A stretch of DNA of 64,000 bases from JAICXG01 sp036494545 (GTDB taxonomy: Bacteria > Verrucomicrobiota > Verrucomicrobiia > Chthoniobacterales > UBA10450), in contig DASXOB010000002.1 in NCBI GenBank assembly GCA_036494545.1, positions 124,001 to 188,000 of the forward strand. The letters run 5' to 3'. The position numbers were made by a program, and so were the translations under genes. Below, piece by piece: positions 35,484 through 42,732 of this stretch. The notes under the pieces were generated by a model that did not search any database, had not been told where the DNA came from, and worked only from the letters and a program-made list of their open reading frames with translations. Numbering within the stretch: position 1 is the stretch's first letter; the number at the start of each line of letters is the position of its first letter.

Positions 35484-35641
35484 ATTGAAACGCGATATGA
35501 CAAAAAATGGCACGCTTCTTGTCGCCCAAGAAATTGAAACGAATTTCGAAACGCGCCTCCTCTACAAAGGTCCCACGACGGGAATTGAAACAAATTCTTG
35601 AAGCCGTTGAAACGCGATATTGAAGAGCCAAAAATTGAAAC
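35484..35641. repeat. Iteron-like ATTGAAAC cluster with ~50-bp period
   Basis: ATTGAAAC occurs at 35484-35491, 35533-35540, 35584-35591 and 35634-35641 (steps 49, 51 and 50). Between them, TTGAAACGCGATAT is repeated exactly at 35485-35498 and 35607-35620, and TTCGAAACGCG is at 35545-35555. The bases around the octamer are not conserved enough for a CRISPR array. The cluster fills the 322-bp gap between two reverse-strand genes and could be iterons of an origin or a multi-site operator. Confidence 0.6.
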
Positions 35642-35754
35642 GAACCACCCCTGAAAATATATTTTTTGGAAGGCGATTTTGCCCGCTTTTTGCAGATTCC
35701 GGAATCATCTGGAGGTAGTTTTTGCAGGAAAACTCGATCGAGCCTCTTGAGTGT

Positions 35755-36300
35755 TCACAGTTTTTCGAAAATCGTGGTCAGCTTCGTAACGAGCGTCCGC
35801 TTAGAATCCCAGAAATGCTCACGAGCAACCGCGACCATGTTCATTGGAGCATTACCCTGCAAGCATTGTAGAATGAGGGTTTTGAGTGTCGTAGTGAGGA
35901 GCTGATGCTTTCTGTAAGCCTCTAGTCCATCGGAAAACCCGAACAACTTGAATTTGCTCTCATAAACTGAGATTTTCCTCTCTGATTCGTCAACAATCCT
36001 CAGAGTGTCGCGGAGTTGGGCCTGGAGTATTGGGAGCGCTGCTTGAGCCTGAGGGTTTATCCGACTCGATTCGAACGCTACTAGGATTTTCAATGCTTCT
36101 TCAACACGATCTTGCAATTCATCGGAACATTCTAAGAACCTTTCGAGAAAATCTTCTTTGCGTCGGAGTCGGTCTTGAAGCTTTTGGTGTGACTGCGTGA
36201 AACGAGCAACAAACAAGGCTACGACTGCGGTGCAAATTGGAGCAATTCCATACTTTGCGAAATCGCTAGCAGCTTCGGCCCATTTGGGGTCGGTTTTCAT
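35755..36300 (-). CDS. Membrane-anchored coiled-coil protein, cargo block
   Basis: A 181-residue protein with one N-terminal membrane segment (YGIAPICTAVVALFVARF, about 17-34) and then a long charged coiled coil (QDRLRRKEDFLERFLECSDE to about 130). No enzyme motif. It is the last gene of the reversed block 37838-35755 and overlaps the 65-residue gene by ATGA. A membrane anchor next to a TIR/deoxyribosyltransferase-like protein would fit an abortive-infection effector or sensor, but this is inference. Confidence 0.5.
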   Translation of the reverse strand: MKTDPKWAEAASDFAKYGIAPICTAVVALFVARFTQSHQKLQDRLRRKEDFLERFLECSDELQDRVEEALKILVAFESSRINPQAQAALPILQAQLRDTLRIVDESERKISVYESKFKLFGFSDGLEAYRKHQLLTTTLKTLILQCLQGNAPMNMVAVAREHFWDSKRTLVTKLTTIFEKL

Positions 36301-36494
36301 TTGGTGATGGTCTCTTCAATGTTGCCGGCACCGTCGACAACGCGGACGTCACCCCCGGACCATTTCAATCGTTCCCGTGCATAGCCGATGGCATATTCTT
36401 TCGCCTTCGGACCGACGACGTAGAAAGCCCCAACGCCTGGCGCCTCGAACACTTGCCAGCCGGCTTTGTGCGGGCGCACTAGAATTGTTCGCAT
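36297..36494 (-). CDS. DUF2188-like small protein, cargo block
   Basis: 65 residues from ATG 36494 (longer frame starts exist but overlap the upstream gene). TILVRPHKAGWQVFEAPGVG and KEYAIGYARERLKWSGGDVR match the GW-x-V and A-x-x-x-A-R pattern of DUF2188 proteins, small beta-alpha folds that often carry 'dG-x-I' at the end (here GAGNIEETI). Overlaps both neighbours by ATGA, so three cargo genes are translationally coupled. Confidence 0.55.
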   Translation of the reverse strand: MRTILVRPHKAGWQVFEAPGVGAFYVVGPKAKEYAIGYARERLKWSGGDVRVVDGAGNIEETITK

Positions 36495-37069
36495 CAAGGG
36501 AAAGTTCTTCCTAAGATGTATCTGCCGGGGGGCCAATCGCGTTCCAAGGCGAGAGCTTTGAAGCGTGCCACAATCTGTCGTTCCGCCCGATTTCGTTGAA
36601 AGCCAATAAGTTTTTCAATCCTTTCCAGGTCCGTCTTAATAAATTTAGGGCGAAGAACGTCCCATACACCGACCTGCCCGTTTTCCCCGATCTCGATTTG
36701 AACCCCGTCTATTCCGTCCGGCCCGAAACTGGAATGCGAGATTGAAGCGCGTTTCGACAGGTCGTGATGCGCTTCTTGGATATCGCGCGTGAGTAGAAGA
36801 AAATCGTGAGCGTCGGCGAATTCGGAGTCGTCAAAGGTCCGAAACAGACCGGCGAGACTACCGAGCCCTTGGTTATTGCCGAAGGGTCTGGAATACGTGA
36901 TCACGATTCCTGTTTCAATCGGCCGATAGACGTTTCCTGCATGAAGGGACTCGTAATTATCTATCAAATATTTGGTCGCACCTTGCGCAGCCGAGAAATC
37001 GCACTCCGCCCATATCAATCTTCTAAGGGCGGTGACTTGGCTCGGCGGAGATCGTCGTCGCTTACACAT
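36494..37069 (-). CDS. Hypothetical protein (191 aa), cargo block
   Basis: A 191-residue protein, not recognised. It contains a beta-rich middle (PIETGIVITYSRPFGNNQGL, DGVQIEIGENGQVGVWD) and a helical end (IKTDLERIEKLIGFQRNRAE). There is no membrane segment or catalytic motif that I can name. It lies 34 bp downstream of the TIR/deoxyribosyltransferase-like gene and is coupled to the DUF2188-like gene, so it probably works with them. Confidence 0.55.
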   Translation of the reverse strand: MCKRRRSPPSQVTALRRLIWAECDFSAAQGATKYLIDNYESLHAGNVYRPIETGIVITYSRPFGNNQGLGSLAGLFRTFDDSEFADAHDFLLLTRDIQEAHHDLSKRASISHSSFGPDGIDGVQIEIGENGQVGVWDVLRPKFIKTDLERIEKLIGFQRNRAERQIVARFKALALERDWPPGRYILGRTFP

Positions 37070-37103
37070 TGCGGGCTGCGCGCTGGCATCTTCAGCGCTT
37101 GGT

Positions 37104-37838
37104 CTAAAACCATTCAGTCGTGTCGATTTTGTATTTAAGAACGAAGTCTTTTAGAAAATCGAGACTGCCAAAAAAGGGATCGCTCATGAGAGGTGAACAT
37201 AATCTGGAAAGCGACCTTTTACCGATACCGGGCGCATTAGCCAATCTTTCGAAGAGTTCAGGCGTTAGGTCTTCCTTGTAGTAAACCTTGTGTTCTCGCA
37301 GAAAATCGGCGACCAGGTCGGGCAGCCGTTCGAAATTCAAGTGACGTGCGATTGGCTCTCCGATTCTCGAAACACCTGAACTTCTGGAAGCCAGCACTTC
37401 TTGGCACGGATTGTTAGTTCGCTCTAATGCCACGAGCAATTCGTCCATCGCCTTCCCTAAATCCTGCGCAAGCCGTCGGCATCCCGTCAGGTTGTGCTCG
37501 TAAAGGACGACTCGGTAATTCGCGATATCGAAAGGAACGTCTTCTCGCCGCTGCGAGGTCATGATTGTTTTGTTTGTCAGGGCATGCGCGATGCCGAGCT
37601 CATAAAAAACGTTTGCGTTCTTACCGGTCAGGTCCGCGATAATCAAAGCGGAGTCCAGAATTCCTTCGATGATATCGCGCGTTATCGAGCCGGGCCGGGC
37701 AACCTCATCTACCCGCCAGCAGTCGATTTCTCGCTCACGACAGGTTGGAATGTAAACATCAGTGTAAATTTCCCTCAGAGCCTCCTCAAAGGGCATCAAC
37801 ACAAAGCATTTTTTTCGATCTTCTCCTGTGTCGCTCAT
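37104..37838 (-). CDS. TIR/nucleoside-deoxyribosyltransferase-like protein, cargo block
   Basis: A 244-residue protein. Its N-terminal domain (about 8-120) has KCFVLMPFEE, a helix, PGSITRDIIEGILDSALIIA, DLTGKNANVFYELGIAHAL: the Rossmann-like layout of the nucleoside 2-deoxyribosyltransferase/TIR/SLOG group, with a Glu (NVFYELG) where these enzymes place the catalytic residue. Members cleave N-glycosidic bonds or NAD, and many act as effectors of anti-phage systems. The C-terminal part (LTPELFERLANAPGIGKRSL) is helical and could bind a partner. First gene of the reversed cargo block, next to attR. Confidence 0.65.
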   Translation of the reverse strand: MSDTGEDRKKCFVLMPFEEALREIYTDVYIPTCREREIDCWRVDEVARPGSITRDIIEGILDSALIIADLTGKNANVFYELGIAHALTNKTIMTSQRREDVPFDIANYRVVLYEHNLTGCRRLAQDLGKAMDELLVALERTNNPCQEVLASRSSGVSRIGEPIARHLNFERLPDLVADFLREHKVYYKEDLTPELFERLANAPGIGKRSLSRLCSPLMSDPFFGSLDFLKDFVLKYKIDTTEWF

Positions 37839-37850
37839 TCCGGGAGTGTA

Positions 37851-37869
37851 GGGGCACTATAAGGGCACC
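37851..37869 (+). repeat. Candidate integrase arm-type site, right
   Basis: Two direct GGGCAC copies (GGGGCACTATAAGGGCACC), aligning with 24412-24430 with a one-base gap and few mismatches. Located 69 bp inside attR and just upstream of the cargo block's first gene, whose promoter may overlap. Confidence 0.5.
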
Positions 37870-37937
37870 TCCGACAGTTGCGGCCTCTTAATATTGGCAT
37901 CCAAGAACCATCGATTTCCATAGGAGAAAGTTTATAA

Positions 37938-37983
37938 TCGGGCCGGCGAGATTCGAACTCGCGACCTCTTGAACCCCATTCAA
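37938..37983 (-). repeat. attR: 46-bp direct repeat within tRNA-Pro
   Basis: Identical to 24283-24328. It covers the 3' part of the intact tRNA-Pro gene, so the integrated element restores the tRNA at this end. The crossover must lie somewhere within these 46 bp, probably in the anticodon-arm part. Confidence 0.93.
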
Positions 37984-38011
37984 GCGCACTACCAAGCTGT
38001 GCTACGGCCCG
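37938..38011 (-). tRNA. tRNA-Pro (anticodon GGG)
   Basis: A 74-nt cloverleaf on the reverse strand: acceptor CGGGCCG/CGGCCCG plus discriminator A, D-arm GCAC/GTGC with AGCTTGGTA loop, anticodon arm CTTGA-ATGGGGT-TCAAG (anticodon GGG reads proline CCC/CCU), 5-nt variable loop, T-arm GCGAG-TTCGAAT-CTCGC. CCA is not encoded. Its 3' 46 nt form attR of the integrated element. Confidence 0.95.
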
Positions 38012-38096
38012 AAGTGCGAACTATTCGCCGCAGCGCCTGCGCTTGCCAAATCTTTTTACGTTCCGTCCTATCGCGAACGAATCGAGTTGAACGAGG

Positions 38097-38954
38097 CTAG
38101 GCGTCCCACGAGGTGAGAAAGTCATCGATCAACTGCGGCAGTTGATCACTATATCCGCCCTCCAAGACCGCGCCGGCGGCAACGCCGCATTCGCGCAGCC
38201 ATTTCCCAAAGAGCGCGAAGTCGTCCGCTTCGAGACTCATCTGAGTGATCGGATCATTCCGAAAGGCGTCGAAGCCGGCGGAGACGAGGAGCAGATCAGG
38301 TTTGAATTTCAGGAGCGTATCGAGCGCGCGTCGGGCCGCGTCACAATGTTCGGTTCGTGGGGCAAAGGGAGGGACAGGAAAATTGTGCACGTTGCCAGAC
38401 GAGCGCGTGCCGGTTCCAGGGTAGCCGGGAAATTGATGCACGGAGGCAAACGCAATCCGTTGATCGCTACGGACGATCGCCTCCGTGCCGTTCCCGTGGT
38501 GCGCGTCGAAATCCCAGATGGCGACTCGTGGTACCCCGCGCTCGAGTGCATCGAGCGCCGCGAGTGCGATGTGGTTGAAATAACAAAAACCCATTGCCTG
38601 CTCGCGCGTGGCGTGATGTCCCGGCGGCCGCATCAGACTGAAGGCACGTTTTCCGCCTAGCGACTCCCCAGCGACGGCGCACGCCGCCCCGGTCGCACGC
38701 GAGGCGTGTGCGAAAATGCCCTCATAGGCCGCGGTATCGGCATCGAAATCATGCTGGGCAGCGCGAACTCGAATCAGATGAGCGGGGCTGTGGGCGCGAA
38801 GGAGCACTTCTTCCGAGGCTTCGTTGGGCCTGCGCCATTCCCAATCGGCATGTGCGTCCTTCAAATGAGCAGCACTTGCAGTGACTCGCGCTGGTCGTTC
38901 CGGATGTCCGATTGCGGAATAATCAGCCGCCTGCGGATCGTGAAAAACGATCAC
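38097..38954 (-). CDS. Histone-deacetylase-family (acetoin utilisation-like) deacetylase
   Basis: A 285-residue zinc amidohydrolase of the class II HDAC/AcuC fold. Signatures: FHDPQAADYSAIGHPERPARV at the N-terminus, the catalytic LMRPPGHHATREQAMGFCYF, zinc ligands in DFDAHHGNGTEAI, and LLVSAGFDAFRNDP. Bacterial members remove acetyl groups from polyamines or lysines. GTG 38954 overlaps the stop of the upstream DoxX-like gene; a longer frame through that gene is not used. Confidence 0.9.
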   Translation of the reverse strand: MIVFHDPQAADYSAIGHPERPARVTASAAHLKDAHADWEWRRPNEASEEVLLRAHSPAHLIRVRAAQHDFDADTAAYEGIFAHASRATGAACAVAGESLGGKRAFSLMRPPGHHATREQAMGFCYFNHIALAALDALERGVPRVAIWDFDAHHGNGTEAIVRSDQRIAFASVHQFPGYPGTGTRSSGNVHNFPVPPFAPRTEHCDAARRALDTLLKFKPDLLLVSAGFDAFRNDPITQMSLEADDFALFGKWLRECGVAAGAVLEGGYSDQLPQLIDDFLTSWDA

Positions 38955-39340
38955 GAAATCGGTCGCTGGAACAAAGGGCGATAATGCTGCCAATATGCCC
39001 AGACGAGATAAAGCGCCAGCAAAGCCACGACCAAGGCGAGCGGAATGCCGCTCGGTGCCATCGTGCAGTGGAAAAGCACAATATTGAAAATCACCGGGCA
39101 GAGGATGGTAAGTCCCAGCACCGGGAAAAAATTGAACAGCAGCAGCAATCCGCCGATGAGCTGACAAAGAAAAATCACATGCATATAGTCGGTAGTTGTA
39201 ACGGCCGCGAAAAACTGTCCAGCGGGGCTGTCAGGCGGTGGTGGCGCGCCCATCGGAATGAAATGGAGGAAGCCATTCAACCCGAAAACAACAAACGCGA
39301 GGCCGAGAAGCGTGCGGACAATGATGGTCAAAATCTTCAT
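38951..39340 (-). CDS. DoxX-like small membrane protein
   Basis: A 129-residue integral membrane protein with four hydrophobic helices. MKILTIIVRTLLGLAFVVFG and NGFLHFIPMG are typical of DoxX/DoxD-like proteins. The family's role is loosely linked to redox and quinone chemistry. Coupled to the deacetylase gene (GTGA overlap). Confidence 0.72.
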   Translation of the reverse strand: MKILTIIVRTLLGLAFVVFGLNGFLHFIPMGAPPPPDSPAGQFFAAVTTTDYMHVIFLCQLIGGLLLLFNFFPVLGLTILCPVIFNIVLFHCTMAPSGIPLALVVALLALYLVWAYWQHYRPLFQRPIS

Positions 39341-39452
39341 GCGCCAAGGGTGCGCTCCCGCACGAAGGAAAAAAAGAGAAATCGACGAACGATCAACAAT
39401 TCCCGGGTCCGATTATCGGGACGTAATCGTTACCGAGCGCCGGATGCGCAAT

Positions 39453-39599
39453 TCACTTTCCGATGAGGATAAAAATTCCGGCGAGCAAAGCGAGAATGCA
39501 AAGAATGGCGATCGCGCCCAGCCCAAGGAGACCGTTGATCCCAAAGGCAATGAGAAAGATCGCCAGAAACAGCATTCCGAGGTTTTTTGTGAAATTCAT
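39453..39599 (-). CDS. Small hydrophobic membrane protein (48 aa)
   Basis: A 48-residue frame from ATG 39599 to TGA 39453. MNFTKNLGMLFLAIFLIAFG leads into a second hydrophobic segment (LGAIAILCILALLAGIFILI), so it is almost entirely membrane. The N-terminus MNFTKNLGMLFLAI resembles short conserved membrane proteins often annotated as hypothetical. No strong ribosome-binding site, but the composition is not random. Confidence 0.55.
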   Translation of the reverse strand: MNFTKNLGMLFLAIFLIAFGINGLLGLGAIAILCILALLAGIFILIGK

Positions 39600-39769
39600 C
39601 GCGACATGATGACGCTTCCGCCAGCCGATGCACGCACAATTTCGCGCCGGAATTCAATACTGGCTATTGACAGTATCGCAGCAATCTCAATAAAATCGGT
39701 TGGTAAGGCGGAACTCAAGCTCAACACCCATCGTGGCTTGGGGCATTCCGTAATCTCAAAGACCCAGTC

Positions 39770-40324
39770 ATGGACCGATGCATAAAACCCCAGCTTGTTA
39801 AACTTAGTAAGATCGAAGCCGCACGGCGGCAAATAGAATCAGCCGTCTGGCTTTGGTTTATGGACGGAGACATGGTCTCTGTTTACACTCTTGCCTCCGC
39901 CGCCCGCCGGACACTGGTTTCTCTCGCCAATCTTTGGGGCACCGAGGCCTGGCCTTCCACGGCTGCCTATCTGCCCAAACAGACCCAAAATCAGCGCCGT
40001 ATTCGGACAGACAACGCGGCCACGTTTTTTAAGGATGCGAAAGAAGAAGAGAGTTATGAGGTAAGTCCACAGTGGACCGAGCTTTATTTATTCGACGCAG
40101 TCATGGCTTACAGCAACCTGGCGGCAGATCGTTGCGGAAGTGCGCTAATGTCAACTTTCGTTGTCCGTTTTGCGGTTGAGAGACAGGAGCTCTTTGTCCC
40201 CGACGCGTTTTCCCTGCTCGAGAAACGTGTAAGTAAGACATTTAACTTGGGAAGGTTAGAGCAGCTCTCCAAGATTGAATTTCTTAAGGAATTTTTGGGA
40301 ATTCTAAGTAGTCCTGATAAGTAA
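39770..40324 (+). CDS. Hypothetical protein (184 aa)
   Basis: A 184-residue helical protein. KIEAARRQIESAVWLWFMDG then DMVSVYTLASAARRTLVSLA forms a helical domain that I have seen in unnamed bacterial proteins; the function is not known. It is flanked by non-coding DNA on both sides and stands alone on its strand. A perfect 7-bp hairpin (GTAAGTC-GACA-GACTTAC, 40321-40338) overlaps the stop and could be a weak terminator. Confidence 0.6.
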   Translation: MDRCIKPQLVKLSKIEAARRQIESAVWLWFMDGDMVSVYTLASAARRTLVSLANLWGTEAWPSTAAYLPKQTQNQRRIRTDNAATFFKDAKEEESYEVSPQWTELYLFDAVMAYSNLAADRCGSALMSTFVVRFAVERQELFVPDAFSLLEKRVSKTFNLGRLEQLSKIEFLKEFLGILSSPDK

Positions 40325-40656
40325 GTCGACAGACTTACATCCGCGAAAATCATCCCTCTCGCGGTCGCGTTCACCGAAGCTCTAAGTTCCTGCGGCTAGC
40401 TAAGTCCGGTGAAATCGGGAACGTCCTTGCAGGCAGCGTCAGTCATGATGCACATAACTTTATTCACTAAGCCGCTGCATACGGATTTGATTGCTCTTAT
40501 GCATTTCGTTTTGTCGATGAGACATATTATGTCGCGGCTTTCGCATCATCGCGGCGGGATAGCCTTTGTTCGATCTGACCAGAGCCCTGAATTATTTTCG
40601 TGAAAATCATCCGCTGGCGATTTTATCGCTGCGGCGAATCATCGGGCTTGCTTCTC
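40325..40656. other. Non-coding stretch before the acyl-CoA dehydrogenase
   Basis: Only short unsupported frames occur here. Apart from the hairpin at its left edge (40321-40338) and the promoter that follows at 40657-40685, I see no RNA gene or repeat. It separates the isolated 184-residue gene from the acyl-CoA/ETF operon. Confidence 0.5.
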
Positions 40657-40685
40657 TTGACCGGTTTTGAGGCCGATTCTACAAT
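40657..40685 (+). promoter_or_regulatory. Sigma-70-type promoter of the acyl-CoA dehydrogenase/ETF operon
   Basis: TTGACC (40657-40662) and TACAAT (40680-40685) are separated by exactly 17 bp, one mismatch from each consensus hexamer. It points to the acyl-CoA dehydrogenase start at 40779, leaving an untranslated leader of about 85 nt. Confidence 0.65.
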
Positions 40686-40778
40686 GCCCACTCACCGCGC
40701 CAGCTCGAAGCTCGGCATCGACTTTGCGGTTTGTTTGTTACATCGGCAGCGGATTAGCCCAAGAGAGACTTACAGACG

Positions 40779-41924
40779 ATGGATTTTGCCTGGTCGGATC
40801 AACAACGCGAGCTGCTCGACGCGGTCAGCCGTTTCGCGCGCGAGCAACTCAATTACGAAGTGATCGAAAACGATCGCAAGGCCGTATTCAATCACGAGGC
40901 TTGGAAAAAGTGCGGGAATTTTGGGATTCAGGGTTTGCTCGTGCCGACGGAGTTTGGCGGCCTCGGTCAGGATCCACTCACCACCGTCGCTTCGCTCGAG
41001 CGGCTCGGTTATCACTGCAAGGACAACGGTCTGCTCTTCTCCATCAACGCCCATATGTGGACTGCGGTAACTCCGTTGGTCTTTAACGGCACCGAGGCCC
41101 AGAAGCGAAAATTTCTTCCCGGGCTTTGCGACGGGAGCCTCATCGGCGGCAATGCGATGAGCGAACCGAATAGCGGATCCGATGCTTTTGCCCTTGCCAC
41201 GACCGCAACGAAGCAAGGTGACAAGTACGTTCTCAACGGCAGCAAAATTTTCGTCACCAATGGTCCGGTCGCCGATATACTTGTCGTCTTTGCCAACGTC
41301 GACAAAGCGCGCGGGCAGGACGGGATTACCGCCTTTGTTGTCGAGAAGGGCATGCCCGGTTTTGATCCCTCGCACAAGATCGAGAAGATGGGCGTGCGTA
41401 CTTCTCCCATGGCTGAAGTGTTCTTCGAGAACTGCGAAGTCCCGGCCGAAAACCTGCTCGGCAAGGAAGGCGGCGGCGCATTCCTCTTCACCCGTTCCAT
41501 GACTTGGGAGCGCGGGTGCATTCTGGCCAGCGCGGTGGGAGCGATGCAGCGATTACTGGAGAAATGCATTCGTTATGCGAACGAGCGCAAACAAGGTGGC
41601 CAATCCATTGGCAAATATCAGCTCGTCGCGAGCAAGATTGTGGACATGAAGATGCGCGTCGAAAGCGCGCGACACATGCTTTATCACTACGGTTGGGCGG
41701 CGGGGCATCGCAAGGCGGTTTACCTCGAAGCTGCCATGACAAAGCTTCATTTGGCGGAGGCCTGGGTGAAATCCGCCGAGGACGCAATTCAAATTCACGG
41801 AGGCTATGGCTACATGACGGAATATGAGGTGGAGCGCGAACTGCGCGACGCCATCGGCGCCAAGCTCTATTCCGGTACGAGCGAGATCCAACGTAACATC
41901 ATCGCCTCACTCATCGGCCTGTGA
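40779..41924 (+). CDS. Acyl-CoA dehydrogenase
   Basis: A 381-residue FAD enzyme that oxidises an acyl-CoA to the 2-enoyl-CoA and gives electrons to ETF. Motifs: GGNAMSEPNSGSDA (substrate/FAD region), YVLNGSKIFVTNGPVADI, IQIHGGYGYMTEYEVERELR, KLYSGTSEIQRNIIASLIGL. The chain-length preference is unclear. It heads a four-gene module with etfB, etfA and a membrane Fe-S reductase, so its electron path to quinone is encoded next to it. Confidence 0.93.
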   Translation: MDFAWSDQQRELLDAVSRFAREQLNYEVIENDRKAVFNHEAWKKCGNFGIQGLLVPTEFGGLGQDPLTTVASLERLGYHCKDNGLLFSINAHMWTAVTPLVFNGTEAQKRKFLPGLCDGSLIGGNAMSEPNSGSDAFALATTATKQGDKYVLNGSKIFVTNGPVADILVVFANVDKARGQDGITAFVVEKGMPGFDPSHKIEKMGVRTSPMAEVFFENCEVPAENLLGKEGGGAFLFTRSMTWERGCILASAVGAMQRLLEKCIRYANERKQGGQSIGKYQLVASKIVDMKMRVESARHMLYHYGWAAGHRKAVYLEAAMTKLHLAEAWVKSAEDAIQIHGGYGYMTEYEVERELRDAIGAKLYSGTSEIQRNIIASLIGL

Positions 41925-41991
41925 GGTTGATGCCTATCTCTGGCGGGACATCTCTCGCATCCAGGCTGAAACTGACTCTCAACGCTCGCTC

Positions 41992-42732
41992 ATGAAAATC
42001 CTTGTCCCATTCAAAAGCGTTCCGGATCCCTATGAGTCCGCCGCTCCCGGTGGATCGCTCGCCACGGCGAAATCGGTTATCAATCCTTTCGACGAAATCG
42101 CGATCGAAGAGGCGCTTCGCATTCGTGAACGTGGCGACGCGGCCGAAATCGTCGGGCTAACCATCGGTCCGGCAAAAGTTGACGAGCAGGTGCGTGCGGC
42201 GCTGGCGATGGGAGTCGATCGTGCCATTCGGATCGACGATGCGCGCCCACTAGACCCTTACGCGATTGCTCGTATTTTGCGCGCTGCGGTGGAGAAGGAA
42301 GCGCCGCAGGTCGTGCTCATGGGCAAACAGGCGGTGGACGACGATTCCAACCAGGCCGGACAAATGCTGGCGGGCTTGTTAAGCTGGCCGCAGGCGACGT
42401 TTGTTTCCAGGATCGAGTTTATTGACGATAAAGCCCGGGCGCGCTGCACTCGCGAGACCGACGCCGGTCTTGAAGTAATAGAAGTCAATCTTCCCGCCGT
42501 GATTACCACCGACCTGCGCCTGAACGAGCCACGGTATGTTTCCCTTCCAGGTCTGATGAAAGCGCGCAAGAAACCAATCGAGGTCCAGACCTGTGATCAG
42601 CTTGGGGTGAATGTACAACCGCTCACGACCGTGCTCACCACCGAGCGTCCGTCACGACGCCTTGCCGGTGTGCGTGTCGAATCGGTCGAAGAATTGGTTA
42701 AGAAACTCAAGGAAGAAGCGAAGGTGCTTTGA
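41992..42732 (+). CDS. etfB: Electron transfer flavoprotein subunit beta
   Basis: A 246-residue EtfB (FixA type) that binds AMP and pairs with EtfA. ATG 41992 gives MKILVPFKSVPDP. INPFDEIAIEEALRIRERGD, VLMGKQAVDDDSNQAGQMLA and NLPAVITTDLRLNEPRYVSL are family signatures. An upstream extension in the same frame inside the dehydrogenase gene is not used. TGATG overlap with etfA. Confidence 0.95.
   Translation: MKILVPFKSVPDPYESAAPGGSLATAKSVINPFDEIAIEEALRIRERGDAAEIVGLTIGPAKVDEQVRAALAMGVDRAIRIDDARPLDPYAIARILRAAVEKEAPQVVLMGKQAVDDDSNQAGQMLAGLLSWPQATFVSRIEFIDDKARARCTRETDAGLEVIEVNLPAVITTDLRLNEPRYVSLPGLMKARKKPIEVQTCDQLGVNVQPLTTVLTTERPSRRLAGVRVESVEELVKKLKEEAKVL

Larger units (their letters stand above)
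24283..37983. mobile_element. PICI-like integrated element in tRNA-Pro(GGG), 13.7 kb
   Basis: The element is bounded by a perfect 46-bp direct repeat of the 3' part of tRNA-Pro (24283-24328 and 37938-37983). Content in order: tyrosine integrase; XRE repressor facing an AlpA/Xis-like activator; structured intergenic DNA; replication-like gene; unknown genes; tail chaperone and tape measure; small terminase; small reversed genes; iteron-like repeats; reversed cargo block. Size, integrase-repressor-activator-rep-terS order and tRNA target match phage satellites (PICIs). Tape-measure genes are unusual for a PICI, so a reduced prophage is the alternative. The host CCTAACGA motif is present once only, supporting foreign origin. 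Confidence 0.82.

Noticed and set aside
35484..35641. Possible CRISPR array, because ATTGAAAC is a common CRISPR repeat ending and the period is about 50 bp
   Set aside because: Only 8-10 bases are conserved around each copy, the remaining repeat part differs, and there are no cas genes in the window.
38955..39167. Longer start of the HDAC-like protein
   Set aside because: It would lie entirely in the DoxX-like gene; GTG 38954 overlaps that gene's stop and gives the conserved start of the family.
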